Assembly (NCBI RefSeq): GCF_900302445.1
Contig: NZ_ONZF01000003.1
Span: 248,001-312,000 of the forward strand
Direction: 5' to 3'
Length of the DNA: 64,000 nucleotides
DNA from: Palleronia abyssalis
Lineage (GTDB): Bacteria > Pseudomonadota > Alphaproteobacteria > Rhodobacterales > Rhodobacteraceae
The notes beneath the pieces are model-generated. The model was not told the DNA's origin. It worked only from the letters and a program-made list of their open reading frames with translations, and searched no databases. Shown here one piece after another: positions 18,392 to 27,463 of the stretch (its first letter is position 1; every line of letters begins with the position of its first letter). A program made the position numbers and the translations under genes.

Positions 18392-18847
18392 ATGCCGGGC
18401 AAGTATTTCGAGGAGTTCGAGGACGGTCAGGTCTTCGACCACGACTGGACGCGCACAATCACCGAAGCCGACAACCGCTGGTTCTCGCTTCTGACGATGA
18501 ACCCCCAGCCTTTGCATATCGACGCCCATTACGCGGCGACCGAAACCGACTTCGGCCGCCCGCTGGTCAATTCCCTGTTCACCCTGGGCCTGATGGTCGG
18601 GATGAGCGTGAACGACACGACCTTCCGCACCACGGTCGCGAATCTCGGGATGACCGACGTCAAGTTCCCCCACCCCCTGTTCGAAGGCGACACCGTCCGC
18701 ATCCGCACCACCGTCCTTTCGAAGCGCGAAAGCCGCAAGCGTCCCGACGACGGCATCGTCAACTTCCGCCACGAATGCTTCAACCAGGACGGCGTCCTGT
18801 GCGGCACCTGCGACCGCGCCGCCCTGATGCGAAAGCGCCCGGCATGA
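18392..18847 (+). CDS. MaoC-like (R)-hydratase / dehydratase
   Basis: A 151-residue hot-dog-fold protein starting at the ATG at 18392 after GGAGGG. It has the hydratase-2 type segment ending MNPQPLHID, followed by FGRPLVNSLFTLGLMVGM. Such enzymes hydrate a trans-2-enoyl-CoA to the (R)-3-hydroxyacyl-CoA. The single hot-dog domain and length match free-standing MaoC proteins. Its stop overlaps the start of the next SDR gene (ATGA), so the two probably work on the same substrate. It is divergent from the beta-oxidation operon. Confidence 0.85.
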   Translation: MPGKYFEEFEDGQVFDHDWTRTITEADNRWFSLLTMNPQPLHIDAHYAATETDFGRPLVNSLFTLGLMVGMSVNDTTFRTTVANLGMTDVKFPHPLFEGDTVRIRTTVLSKRESRKRPDDGIVNFRHECFNQDGVLCGTCDRAALMRKRPA

Positions 18848-19593
18848 GCGATCTGCAAGGCAGCCGCGTCCTGATCGTCGGCGGCACCGGCGGCATCGGT
18901 CTCGCCACCGCGCGCACAATGAAGGCCGCCGGCGCGACGCTGACCCTCGCGGGCCGCGACCCCGACCGCGCCCGAGCCGCCGCCGAAACCCTCGGCGCCC
19001 ATGCCGTCACCGGCGACGCGGCCAACCCCGACGACGCCACCCGCATGATTGCCGAGGCGCGCGAGGCGATGGGCGGGATCGACGTGCTTATGTGTTCGGC
19101 CGGGGGCGATCCGATGCCACGGCTCTTGAAGGACATCCCGGTCGGCGACGTCATGGCCGACATCACGGGTGTTCTCGCCCCCGTCGTCACGCCCGCCCGC
19201 GCCGTCTATCCGGTGATGGCCGACCAGGGCGGCGGCTGTATCCTGCTGGTCGCCTCGGACGCAGGGAAAACCGCCACGCCGGGCGAAGTCGCCATCGGCG
19301 CCGCCATGGCCGGGATCGCAATGTTCGCCCGCGCCATGGCGATCGAGGTCAAACGCCAGGGCATCCGCGTCAATTGCCTGACCCCCTCGATCGTGCGGGG
19401 CACGTCCCTCTACGACAAGCTGATGGCCGACCCCTTCGCCAGCAAACTGTTCCAGAAGGCAGAAGCAATGGCCCATCTTGGCGTGGCCGAGCCCGAAGAT
19501 CTCGCCCATCTCGCAACATTCCTCGCCAGCCCCGCGGCGGCGAAGATCACCGGCCAGACGATCTCGGTCACCGGCGGTATCTCGGCCATCTGA
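18844..19593 (+). CDS. SDR-fold protein with degenerate catalytic site
   Basis: A 249-residue Rossmann protein with a good dinucleotide motif (VGGTGGIGLA), DAANPDD-type acidic turn and MCSAGG in place of NNAG. Ser is kept in LLVASDAGK, but where YxxxK is expected the sequence reads EVAIGAAMAG, so both catalytic Tyr and Lys appear missing. The rest (IRVNCLTPSIV and the C-terminal GQTISVTGG) is typical. It could be a non-catalytic or altered reductase. The start at 18844 overlaps the MaoC stop. Confidence 0.85.
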   Translation: MSDLQGSRVLIVGGTGGIGLATARTMKAAGATLTLAGRDPDRARAAAETLGAHAVTGDAANPDDATRMIAEAREAMGGIDVLMCSAGGDPMPRLLKDIPVGDVMADITGVLAPVVTPARAVYPVMADQGGGCILLVASDAGKTATPGEVAIGAAMAGIAMFARAMAIEVKRQGIRVNCLTPSIVRGTSLYDKLMADPFASKLFQKAEAMAHLGVAEPEDLAHLATFLASPAAAKITGQTISVTGGISAI

Positions 19594-19930
19594 TCCACCG
19601 CGCGCCGCCTTCACCCGATCCTAACGCGCGCCGGAGCATATCCACCCCGCGCGCCACGACGAAGACAGCGAAACTTGATCGAGAGGGGCCGTGCGGCCTG
19701 ACACCCCGCACATCGCCCCGATCACAGGTTTCACCGGTGAGACCACGACCGGGGGTGACGCCCCGTCTCGACCCATTCGCGACAGGCGGGCCCGCCCTCT
19801 TCCTCGCATCGTCGAAAGCAGAACAGCCCGGCGCCTCACCAAGGCGACCCCGGGCCAATCCCGCATCCGCATTCATCCTTGTCAGAAATACCCCACGGGG
19901 GTCCGGGGGTGTGAAACCCCCGGTCCGCGC
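19594..19930. other. 337-base gene-free region between convergent genes
   Basis: No credible gene lies here; the open frames that cross it have no family features. It contains a nearly perfect palindrome GGTTTCACC/GGTGAGACC (19727-19744) and a strong hairpin at 19903-19923. Both flanking genes end towards it, so it is mainly a terminator region. Confidence 0.6.
19903..19923 (-). terminator. Hairpin downstream of psiE-like gene
   Basis: CCGGGGGT (19903-19910) and ACCCCCGG (19916-19923) form a perfect 8-bp stem with a 5-base loop, just after the end of the psiE-like gene. On the minus strand it is followed by a C/T-containing stretch with TATTT, a weak tail. Similar GGGGGTCCGGGGG hairpins recur after genes in rhodobacterial genomes, from general familiarity. 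Confidence 0.45.
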
Positions 19931-20362
19931 TCACCTCTCGCCGCTGACCCACCAGATCGCGACCAGCCCCGCGGCCAGCGCCGCCACGGTTGCGGCAATT
20001 CCCAAAAGGAACGTCCCGGTCGTCGAATCCACTTCCAGCACGATCAGCTTGCGCACCACCGCCAGCATCCCGATCACGATGACGGTCCGAAGCTGGCCGA
20101 GTCCATGCTCGCCCGAAACCAGCTGCCGGATGGAATGCGCCAGCTCCAGCGCGATGATGGCGGCCAGAACCCGGTCGAACAAAGTCTGGAACTGGCCGTA
20201 GTCCAGCGTCGCGTTTTCGGCCAGGGTGGTGTCGATCAGGGTCCGGAAGAACGCCCATGTCGCCAGGAACACCACAGCGACCATCCCCACGAGGATCAAC
20301 GCGGAAATGACCTGTTCGACCCGCGAATAGGCGCGGATGAATCGGCTGTCCGGTGTGGACAT
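19931..20362 (-). CDS. PsiE-like membrane protein
   Basis: A 143-residue protein with four hydrophobic helices starting near residue 17 (VISALILVGMVAVVFLATW). The pattern, including LAAIIALELAHSIRQLV and the later LRTVIVIGMLAVVRKLIVLE, matches the phosphate-starvation-inducible PsiE family, whose function is not known. The ATG at 20362 is chosen; a longer frame overlaps the lysC promoter and gene. It is divergent from lysC with a 127-base shared upstream region. Confidence 0.85.
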   Translation of the reverse strand: MSTPDSRFIRAYSRVEQVISALILVGMVAVVFLATWAFFRTLIDTTLAENATLDYGQFQTLFDRVLAAIIALELAHSIRQLVSGEHGLGQLRTVIVIGMLAVVRKLIVLEVDSTTGTFLLGIAATVAALAAGLVAIWWVSGER

Positions 20363-20489
20363 GACGTCTCCTCCCTTGCAGCGATCTCGGCCTTCAACCC
20401 TAGCCCGTGATGCCCCGACGGAAAGCCCGACCCCTTGCGCCCCCCCGTCCGGCCCCATAAGAGGCACGCGATCGAAAAGGGGGCCCGCG

Positions 20490-21734
20490 ATGTCGCGTCT
20501 CGTCATGAAATTCGGCGGCACGTCCGTCGCCACGCTCGACCGTATCAAGCGGGCCGCCAAGCGCGTCGCGCGTGAGGTTGCGAACGGCCACGAGGTCATC
20601 GTCATCGTCTCGGCCATGTCCGGCAAGACAAACGAACTGGTCGGCTGGGTGAACGAGACCTCGCCCTTCTACGACGCGCGCGAATACGACGCCGTCGTCA
20701 GCTCGGGCGAAAACGTGACCGCGGGCCTCATGGCGCTAACATTGCAAGAGATGGAGATTCCCGCCCGGTCCTGGCAGGGCTGGCAAGTGCCGCTGAAGAC
20801 GAACGGCGCCCACGGCGCCGCCCGGATCGAAGAGATTCCGACCGCCAACCTGGACGCGCGCTTCGCCGACGGGATGAAGGTCGCGGTGGTCGCGGGCTTT
20901 CAGGGCATCAGCCCCGAAGGACGGATCACCACGCTGGGCCGGGGCGGATCGGACACCACCGCCGTCGCCTTCGCCGCCGCCTTTGATGCGGTGCGCTGCG
21001 ACATCTATACGGATGTGGACGGCGTCTATACCACCGACCCGCGCATCACCGCCAAGGCCCGCAAGCTCGACCGCATCGCGTTCGAGGAGATGCTCGAGCT
21101 TGCATCGCTCGGCGCCAAGGTGCTGCAAACACGCTCGGTCGAGCTGGCGATGCGCTACAATGTGAAACTCAGGGTGCTCTCCTCGTTCGGAGAGTATGAC
21201 GAGACCGCGGGAACGCTGGTCTGCGCGGAGGACGAGATCATGGAATCCAATGTCGTGAACGGCGTCGCCTATTCGCGCGACGAAGCCAAGATGACCCTTC
21301 TGGGGGTCGAGGATCGCCCGGGCATCGCCGCGGCCATCTTCGGGCCGCTGGCCGATGCGGGGATCAACGTGGACATGATCGTCCAGAACATCTCGGAAGG
21401 CGGCAAGACCGACATGACCTTCTCGTGCCCCGTCGACCAGGTGGCCCGCGCGAAGAAGTCGATTGAGGACGCCAAGGCGTCCGGCGCCTACGAATTCGGC
21501 GAGCTTGTGGCCGATCAGGACGTGGCCAAGGTGTCCGTCGTGGGCATCGGGATGCGCAGCCATGCGGGCGTCGCCGCGCACATGTTCAAGGCGCTGAAGG
21601 ACGAGAACGTCAACATCAAGGTCATCACCACGTCCGAGATCAAGATCTCGGTCCTGATCGACCGCAAGTACATGGAGCTGGCCGTTCAGGCACTGCACGA
21701 CGCGTTCGAACTGGAAAAGATCGGCACCGCCTGA
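20490..21734 (+). CDS. lysC: Aspartate kinase
   Basis: A 414-residue monofunctional aspartokinase catalysing phosphorylation of aspartate, the first step to lysine, threonine and methionine. The N-terminus MSRLVMKFGGTSVAT is the ATP/aspartate-binding motif, GRGGSDTTAVA follows, and two C-terminal ACT repeats for feedback control start at VEDRPGIAAAIFG and VGIGMRSHAGVAA. The ATG at 20490 gives the normal N-terminus. lysC directly before ptsP is a common rhodobacterial order. Confidence 0.97.
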   Translation: MSRLVMKFGGTSVATLDRIKRAAKRVAREVANGHEVIVIVSAMSGKTNELVGWVNETSPFYDAREYDAVVSSGENVTAGLMALTLQEMEIPARSWQGWQVPLKTNGAHGAARIEEIPTANLDARFADGMKVAVVAGFQGISPEGRITTLGRGGSDTTAVAFAAAFDAVRCDIYTDVDGVYTTDPRITAKARKLDRIAFEEMLELASLGAKVLQTRSVELAMRYNVKLRVLSSFGEYDETAGTLVCAEDEIMESNVVNGVAYSRDEAKMTLLGVEDRPGIAAAIFGPLADAGINVDMIVQNISEGGKTDMTFSCPVDQVARAKKSIEDAKASGAYEFGELVADQDVAKVSVVGIGMRSHAGVAAHMFKALKDENVNIKVITTSEIKISVLIDRKYMELAVQALHDAFELEKIGTA

Positions 21735-21754
21735 TCCCTGCCCGGCGGCCTCTC

Positions 21755-21793
21755 GCCCGGGTGAAATTCCCGGGCACCGGGCACCCCGGTGCC
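21755..21793 (+). promoter_or_regulatory. Two overlapping hairpins between lysC and ptsP
   Basis: Stem A is GCCCGGG/CCCGGGC (21755-21761 with 21769-21775); stem B is GGCACCGGG/CCCGGTGCC (21773-21781 with 21785-21793). They share bases 21773-21775, so they compete in part. No T-run follows. It may act as a partial terminator or an RNA processing site between the genes. Confidence 0.4.
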
Positions 21794-21898
21794 GCAGGGG
21801 CATCCCTTGGCGTCTTTCCAGAACGGCTCACGTCCCCTAAGAGCAGTTAGGGTTAATCGGGCCGCGAGCGGTCGAGAAAGGTTGCGGGGACGCGCGCC

Positions 21899-24157
21899 AT
21901 GCCAAATCGCAGCGAGAGCGAAAGCGAAAGCCGCAAGCTGCTGAAGCGCTTGCGCGACACCCTTGCCGAGGAAAGCGAGGGGCAGGAACGGCTCGACCAT
22001 ATCACCACGATCATCGCGTCATCGATGCAGACCGAGGTCTGCTCGATCTACCTGTTCCGCGACCCCGAAACGCTGGAGCTCTGCGCGACCGAGGGCCTGA
22101 ACCCCGCGGCCGTCCACCAGACCCGGATGCGTCTGGGCGAGGGCCTGGTGGGGCGCGTCGCCCGGCTGGGGCAGAACATCAACGCCGCCGACGCGCCCTC
22201 CACCCGGGGCTTTCGCTACATGCCCGAGACGGGCGAGGAGATCTATTCCAGCTTCCTCGGCGTGCCGATCCAGCGCCTGGGCGACAAGCTGGGCGTGCTG
22301 GTCGTCCAGTCGAAAGAGGCGCGCGGCTATACCGACGACGAGGTCTACGGCCTGGAAGTCGTCGCCATGGTGCTGGCCGAGATGACCGAGCTTGGCGCCT
22401 TCGTCGACGACAGCGCGGCCCTGTCGGCCCGCCACCAGCACCCCGTCATGGTCCGCGGCACCGTCGGACAGGAAGGCACGGCCGAGGGGCACGTCTGGCT
22501 GCACGAGCCCCGCGTCGTCGTCACCAACCCCGTGGCCGAGGATACGCAGGCCGAGATCGCGCGCCTGAACGACGCGATCCGCCAGTTGCAGGTCAGCGTC
22601 GACGACATGCTGGGCAGTGCCGGGATCGCCGACAAGGACCAGCGCGACGTGCTGGAAACCTATCGCATGTTCGCCCATTCCCGCGGCTGGATCCGGCGCA
22701 TGTGCGAGAACATCGAACGCGGCCTGTCAGCCGAAGCCGCCGTCGAGAAAGAGCAATCCTCGGCCCGCACGCGCCTGCAATCGGCATCGGACGCCTATAT
22801 CCGCGAGCGGATGCACGACCTCGACGACCTGTCGCGCAGACTCTTGCGCATCCTGACCGGCCAAGGGTCCGAGACGGGGGCCGAGATGCCCGCCGACCCG
22901 ATCCTGGTCGCGCGCGACATCGGCCCCGGCGACCTGCTGGATTACGGGCGCACGCTGAAGGGCATTGTTCTGGAAGGCGGATCGGTCGGCAGCCACGCCG
23001 CGATCATCGCCCGCGCCCTGGCCATTCCGCTGGTCATCCACGCCGATCACATCACGACCGAGGCGCTGAACGGCGATCATATCATGCTGGACGGCGAACA
23101 GGGCATCGTCCACCTGCGCCCAGAGGAAAACATCGCCGCCGCCTTCCGCGACAAGATGGCGATGCAGGCGCAGGCGCAGGAACGCTATGCCTCGCTGCGC
23201 GACAAGCCCGCCACGACGCTGTGCGGCACCACCGTGTCGCTGACGATGAACGCCGGGCTGATGGCCGACCTGCCCTCGCTGGCCGGATCGGGGGCCGAAG
23301 GCGTGGGCTTGTTCCGGACCGAGCTGCAGTTCCTTGCCAACCGCTCGATGCCCCGGCGCGGCGATCTGGCGAAGCTTTATAGCCGCGTGATGGACGCAGC
23401 CCAAGGCAAGCCGGTGGTGTTCCGCACCCTCGATATCGGGTCGGACAAGGTCCTGCCCTACATGAAGCGCCCGGACGAGCCGAACCCGGCCCTGGGCTGG
23501 CGGGCCATCCGCGTCGGGCTGGACAAGAAGGGCGTGATGCGGATGCAGCTTCAAGCGCTGATCCGCGCCACGGCGGGCCGGACGCTGGATGTGATGTTCC
23601 CCTTCATCGCGCAACTGGACGAGTTCCGGGCCGCGCGCGACATCCTCGACCGCGAGATCGAACGCGAGCGTCGGCTGGGCCATACCCTGCCCACGCAAAT
23701 CCGCGTGGGCGCGATGCTGGAAACGCCGTCGATGGTCTTCGCCCCCGATGCCTTCTTCGAAGAAGCCGACTTCATCTCGATCGGCGGCAACGATCTCAAG
23801 CAGTTCTTCTTCGCCGCCGACCGCGAGAACGAGCGGGTGCGTCGCCGGTACGATACGCTGAATATCTCGTTCCTGAACGCGCTTCAGATGATCGTGGACC
23901 GGTGCCACGCCTTCGGCACGCCCTTAAGCTTCTGCGGCGAAGACGCGGGCCGTCCATTGGAGGCGCTGTGCCTTGCGGCCATCGGGCTGCGTGCCCTGTC
24001 GATGCGCCCCGCCTCGATCGGGCCGGTCAAGAACCTGCTGCGCCGGGTGGATATCGGCGAGGCGCGCGAGGTGATCGAAACCGCGCGACACAGCCGCCAG
24101 CAAAGCGTTCGCGAGCCGATCAACCTGTGGCTGACCGAGATGCTGACCCGAACCTGA
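21899..24157 (+). CDS. ptsP: Phosphoenolpyruvate-protein phosphotransferase, nitrogen PTS enzyme I
   Basis: A 752-residue EI-Ntr. Residues about 20-165 form a GAF sensor domain, then a PEP-utiliser domain with the phosphorylated histidine His366 in GGSVGSHAAI, then the PEP-binding TIM barrel (GVGLFRTELQFL, MLETPSMVF, FISIGGNDLKQF, CGEDAGRP). It transfers phosphate from PEP to NPr and EIIA-Ntr, linking nitrogen status to potassium transport and stringent response. Full length, no truncation. It ends 19 bases from the convergent PhnF-like gene. Confidence 0.96.
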   Translation: MPNRSESESESRKLLKRLRDTLAEESEGQERLDHITTIIASSMQTEVCSIYLFRDPETLELCATEGLNPAAVHQTRMRLGEGLVGRVARLGQNINAADAPSTRGFRYMPETGEEIYSSFLGVPIQRLGDKLGVLVVQSKEARGYTDDEVYGLEVVAMVLAEMTELGAFVDDSAALSARHQHPVMVRGTVGQEGTAEGHVWLHEPRVVVTNPVAEDTQAEIARLNDAIRQLQVSVDDMLGSAGIADKDQRDVLETYRMFAHSRGWIRRMCENIERGLSAEAAVEKEQSSARTRLQSASDAYIRERMHDLDDLSRRLLRILTGQGSETGAEMPADPILVARDIGPGDLLDYGRTLKGIVLEGGSVGSHAAIIARALAIPLVIHADHITTEALNGDHIMLDGEQGIVHLRPEENIAAAFRDKMAMQAQAQERYASLRDKPATTLCGTTVSLTMNAGLMADLPSLAGSGAEGVGLFRTELQFLANRSMPRRGDLAKLYSRVMDAAQGKPVVFRTLDIGSDKVLPYMKRPDEPNPALGWRAIRVGLDKKGVMRMQLQALIRATAGRTLDVMFPFIAQLDEFRAARDILDREIERERRLGHTLPTQIRVGAMLETPSMVFAPDAFFEEADFISIGGNDLKQFFFAADRENERVRRRYDTLNISFLNALQMIVDRCHAFGTPLSFCGEDAGRPLEALCLAAIGLRALSMRPASIGPVKNLLRRVDIGEAREVIETARHSRQQSVREPINLWLTEMLTRT

Positions 24158-24176
24158 TCGGCCGAAGCCGGGTCGG

Positions 24177-24887
24177 TCAGGCGTGATCCAGGGTCAGTGT
24201 CACACGCTCGCCCACGAAATGGGACGTGCCGAACTCGACAGGGCGGCCGGCCGGATCGACGCTGAGGCTGACGCCAAGGATCAGGGCAGTCCCGGCGGAA
24301 ATCTGCAAAAGCGCGGCCTGCGCCGGGTCGGCCGTGACGGCGGTGATCCGGGTCGTGCGCCGGGTGTAGTCTGGCACACCCGCGCGGGCCAGCGCCTCGG
24401 TGACCGACGACAGTTCGGACAGGGCGTCCGCCAGCCCCGGCAACCGGTCTTCGGGAAAGGCCGAGGCGAACAGGGCGATCGGCACCCCGTCAGACAGGCT
24501 GATCCCCTCGGTCGCGATGACGCGCCCGGACGTCGAAATCTTCAGCGCCTCGGCTTCGGCCTCTGTCGGATTTCGCGTCTCGATCAGGGTGGTGTGGCGT
24601 TTCGGGAAGCGCCCGGCGGCCGAAATATTGCGATGGAACCGCACCTTCGGGCCCAAGGCATACTCGGCCGGTCTTGACGCAACGAAAACACCGACGCCCC
24701 GCCGAGAGTGAAGCAGCCCCTCCTGCGACAAGTGGGCCAGCGCGCGGCGCACGGTGTGGCGGTTCACGCCGAACCGCTTGGACAACTGCGCCTCGGTCGG
24801 AAGGCGCGCGCCCGGTGCACGGACGCCCTGCGCGATTTCTGCGCGAAGCGTCTCGGCAATGGAAGACCAGATCGTTTCCGCCGTCAT
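24177..24887 (-). CDS. phnF: GntR/HutC-family regulator, PhnF-like
   Basis: A 236-residue regulator with an N-terminal winged helix (about 1-75; LPTEAQLSKRFGVNRHTVRRAL) and a C-terminal UTRA ligand domain (about 90-230). The overall sequence matches PhnF, the repressor of phosphonate-degradation genes. No phn gene (C-P lyase or transporter) is present in the window, so the target may be elsewhere, or it may control itself through the tandem repeats just upstream. Symbol assigned by similarity. Confidence 0.82.
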   Translation of the reverse strand: MTAETIWSSIAETLRAEIAQGVRAPGARLPTEAQLSKRFGVNRHTVRRALAHLSQEGLLHSRRGVGVFVASRPAEYALGPKVRFHRNISAAGRFPKRHTTLIETRNPTEAEAEALKISTSGRVIATEGISLSDGVPIALFASAFPEDRLPGLADALSELSSVTEALARAGVPDYTRRTTRITAVTADPAQAALLQISAGTALILGVSLSVDPAGRPVEFGTSHFVGERVTLTLDHA

Positions 24888-24916
24888 GGAGAATTTGTGA
24901 CACCTTCACGACCGCC

Positions 24917-24952
24917 TGTCTACTTGTCGATCCACCGTTGTCCACTTGTCGA
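24917..24952. promoter_or_regulatory. Tandem 14-bp direct repeats before phnF
   Basis: TGTCTACTTGTCGA (24917-24930) and TGTCCACTTGTCGA (24939-24952) differ at one base and have a 22-base period, about two helical turns. They lie 30-65 bases before the phnF start. The second copy extends into the palindrome TGTCGACA. This is a plausible binding site for PhnF itself. Confidence 0.5.
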
Positions 24953-24993
24953 CACCCCAGCATGGGGGCCGTGCGGTCGTATGAAGGGCCCGA

Positions 24994-25896
24994 TCAGTCC
25001 CGCCCGGCAATCGCCCGGTGGAGGTTCAGGACGGTCTGCGCCTGCTTCAGGTGGGGAATGTCGATCATCTTGCCGTCGAGGCCCACCGTCCCCGCCCCCG
25101 GTTCGGCCTCGAACGCGGCGACGACACGTTCGGCATGGGCGACGACCTCGGGCGACGGGGCGAAACTGTCGTTGATCGGCGCGACCTGCGCGGGGTGGAT
25201 GGCCAGACGACCCGCGAACCCCTCGCCAGCCGCCCGGGACGAAGATTGGCGCAGCCCCGCCTCGTCGCGGAAATCGATGTGCAGGGTGTCGATGGCCGCC
25301 ACCCCCGCGGCCTTCGCAGCCAGAAGCACCTGCACCCGCGCCATCCTGTAGATCAGCGCCCATTGCCCCGTTTCGGGATCCAGGTTGGTCGCGGCCCCCA
25401 GCGCGGCGGACAGATCCTCGGCCCCCCATGTCAGGCCGATCAGGCGCGGCAGGGGGATTTCCGCGAACTCGGCCAGCTTCAGCGTGCCGGCCGCGGTTTC
25501 GGTCGCGACGGGCAGGATGCGGGTGCGACCGGCGGCGATCCCGTGCGCCGCCTCGAACGCGTCGAGCCACAGCGACAGGACGCGCACGTCGTCGGCCCCT
25601 TGCGTCTTGGGCAGCACGATGCCGTCCGGCGCCCCTGGCATGACCGCCGTCAGATCACCCAGCGCATCCTCGTCCAGCGGATTGACCCGGACATAGATCA
25701 GCGGCCTGCGCGCGTCCCCCGGTCGGGCGGCCAGATGCTCCAGAACCAGATCCCGCGCCGCCGCCTTGCCGGCCGGGGCGACGCTGTCCTCAAGGTCCAG
25801 GATCAGGGCATCGGCGCCCGACATGTCGGCCTTGGCCAGCTTGCGTTCGCTGTCGCCGGGAATAAAAAGCCAGGATCGGGGCGTCATTTCGGGCAT
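24994..25896 (-). CDS. CitE-like CoA-ester lyase (HpcH/HpaI fold)
   Basis: A 300-residue TIM-barrel lyase with the family start RSWLFIPGDSERKL, the metal-binding LDLEDSVAP, RVNPL, a catalytic region GIVLPKTQ and the substrate-binding LTWGAEDLSAALG. These enzymes split malyl-CoA, methylmalyl-CoA or citramalyl-CoA, or act as thioesterases on them; the exact substrate is unclear. It is divergent from a CaiB-type CoA-transferase with a 129-base shared promoter region, suggesting a joint pathway. Confidence 0.88.
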   Translation of the reverse strand: MPEMTPRSWLFIPGDSERKLAKADMSGADALILDLEDSVAPAGKAAARDLVLEHLAARPGDARRPLIYVRVNPLDEDALGDLTAVMPGAPDGIVLPKTQGADDVRVLSLWLDAFEAAHGIAAGRTRILPVATETAAGTLKLAEFAEIPLPRLIGLTWGAEDLSAALGAATNLDPETGQWALIYRMARVQVLLAAKAAGVAAIDTLHIDFRDEAGLRQSSSRAAGEGFAGRLAIHPAQVAPINDSFAPSPEVVAHAERVVAAFEAEPGAGTVGLDGKMIDIPHLKQAQTVLNLHRAIAGRD

Positions 25897-26025
25897 TCAA
25901 TCCATCCTTGTGCAGGTCCCCATGTCTTAGCTGCCGGGCCCGCGTTCCCCAAGCCCCGCGCGGCGGCGGTTTCGCTTCGGGCCATGGCGCAGTATGACCC
26001 CCACACCGGGGCACGGAGGATTTAC

Positions 26026-27201
26026 ATGTCGGAGATATCGACCCAAGGGGCGAACGCACCGCTCAGCGGTCTGCGCGTGGTCGAACTGGCGCGGATCCTG
26101 GCAGGGCCATGGATCGGGCAAACCCTCGCCGACCTGGGCGCCGAGGTCATCAAGGTCGAAAGCCCCGAGGGCGACGACACCCGCCGTTGGGGGCCCCCCT
26201 TCATCGACAGGCCGACACCCGAAGGCGGGACCGAACGGGTCGCCGCTTATTTCCACGCGGCCAACCGTGGCAAGACCTCGATCACCTGCGACTTCCGCGA
26301 CCCCGCCAAGCTTGAACGGCTGCGCGACCTGATCGACGGGGCGGATGTCGTGGTAGAGAATTTCAAGGTCGGGGGGCTGAAGCGCTTCGGGCTGGATTAC
26401 GAGACGCTTTCAGCGCGCAACCCGGGCCTGGTCTATGCCTCGGTCACGGGCTTCGGGCAGTCGGGGCCACGCGCACGGCAGCCGGGATACGACTTCCTGA
26501 TCCAGGGCATGTGCGGCATCATGGACCTGACCGGAGAGCCCGAGGGCCAGCCGCAGAAGATCGGCGTCGCGTGGATCGACATCTTCACCGGGCTTTACGG
26601 CGTGATCGGAATCCAGGCCGCCCTGGCCGAGCGGGTCCGGTCGGGGCGCGGGCAGCACGTTGACCTGTCGCTTCTGGATTGCGGGGTCGGTGTGCTGGCC
26701 AATCAGGCCGCGAACCACCTTCTGGGCGGCACCCAGCCCACCCGCCTGGGCAACGCGCATCCAAACATCGTGCCCTATCAGGTCTTCCCCGCCGCCGACG
26801 GCTTCCTGATCGTGGCCTGCGGCAACGACCGGCAGTTCGCCGCCTTCTGCGACGTGCTGGGGCGCGCCGAGCTGGCAGCCGATCCCCGGTTCGCCACGAA
26901 CGAGGCTCGGGTCGATCACCGTGACATACTGTGCGCGGACCTCACGCAGGCGACCGCCATGGTGGACCGGGATACGCTGATCGGCCGGCTCGAGGCGGCT
27001 GGGGTGCCCGCGGGGCCGATCAACACGGTCCCCGAAGCGCTGAGCGATCCCCAGATCGCCGCCCGGGGCATGCGCGTCGCACCAGAGGGGATGGAGGGCC
27101 TTAGAACCCCGATCCGCTTCGGACGCAGCGACATGACGGTGGACCGGGCAGCCCCGGCCCTTGGGGCGGGCGATTGGGGGTTTCGCGCGCGCAAGACCTG
27201 A
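26026..27201 (+). CDS. CaiB/BaiF-family CoA-transferase
   Basis: A 391-residue class III CoA-transferase beginning [17 protein letters not shown], with LGAEVIKVE and the later conserved [14 protein letters not shown]. Asp167 (MDLTG) sits where the family forms its acyl-anhydride with the substrate. The start at 26026 follows CGGAGGA; the 336 upstream codons of the open frame are antisense to the CitE-like gene. It moves CoA between carboxylic acids; with the divergent lyase it could activate a dicarboxylate for C-C cleavage (inference). Confidence 0.9.
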   Translation: MSEISTQGANAPLSGLRVVELARILAGPWIGQTLADLGAEVIKVESPEGDDTRRWGPPFIDRPTPEGGTERVAAYFHAANRGKTSITCDFRDPAKLERLRDLIDGADVVVENFKVGGLKRFGLDYETLSARNPGLVYASVTGFGQSGPRARQPGYDFLIQGMCGIMDLTGEPEGQPQKIGVAWIDIFTGLYGVIGIQAALAERVRSGRGQHVDLSLLDCGVGVLANQAANHLLGGTQPTRLGNAHPNIVPYQVFPAADGFLIVACGNDRQFAAFCDVLGRAELAADPRFATNEARVDHRDILCADLTQATAMVDRDTLIGRLEAAGVPAGPINTVPEALSDPQIAARGMRVAPEGMEGLRTPIRFGRSDMTVDRAAPALGAGDWGFRARKT

Positions 27202-27309
27202 AGCTTTCCGCAAAGGCGTACGGACGCGACATGAAGCGGACATCGTCGTGTACCCAAAGGCACGGGCCGCACAGACACCCGTCACCGGCCTAAAATTTCA
27301 AACGGTGTT

Positions 27310-27385
<76 letters not shown>

Positions 27386-27463
27386 GATATGGGCCGCTAG
27401 ATGACGGAGCGCCCGGGGGTTGTCAAGCGTGGAACCTCAGCCGGTCTGGCACGTCTTTCTCGT

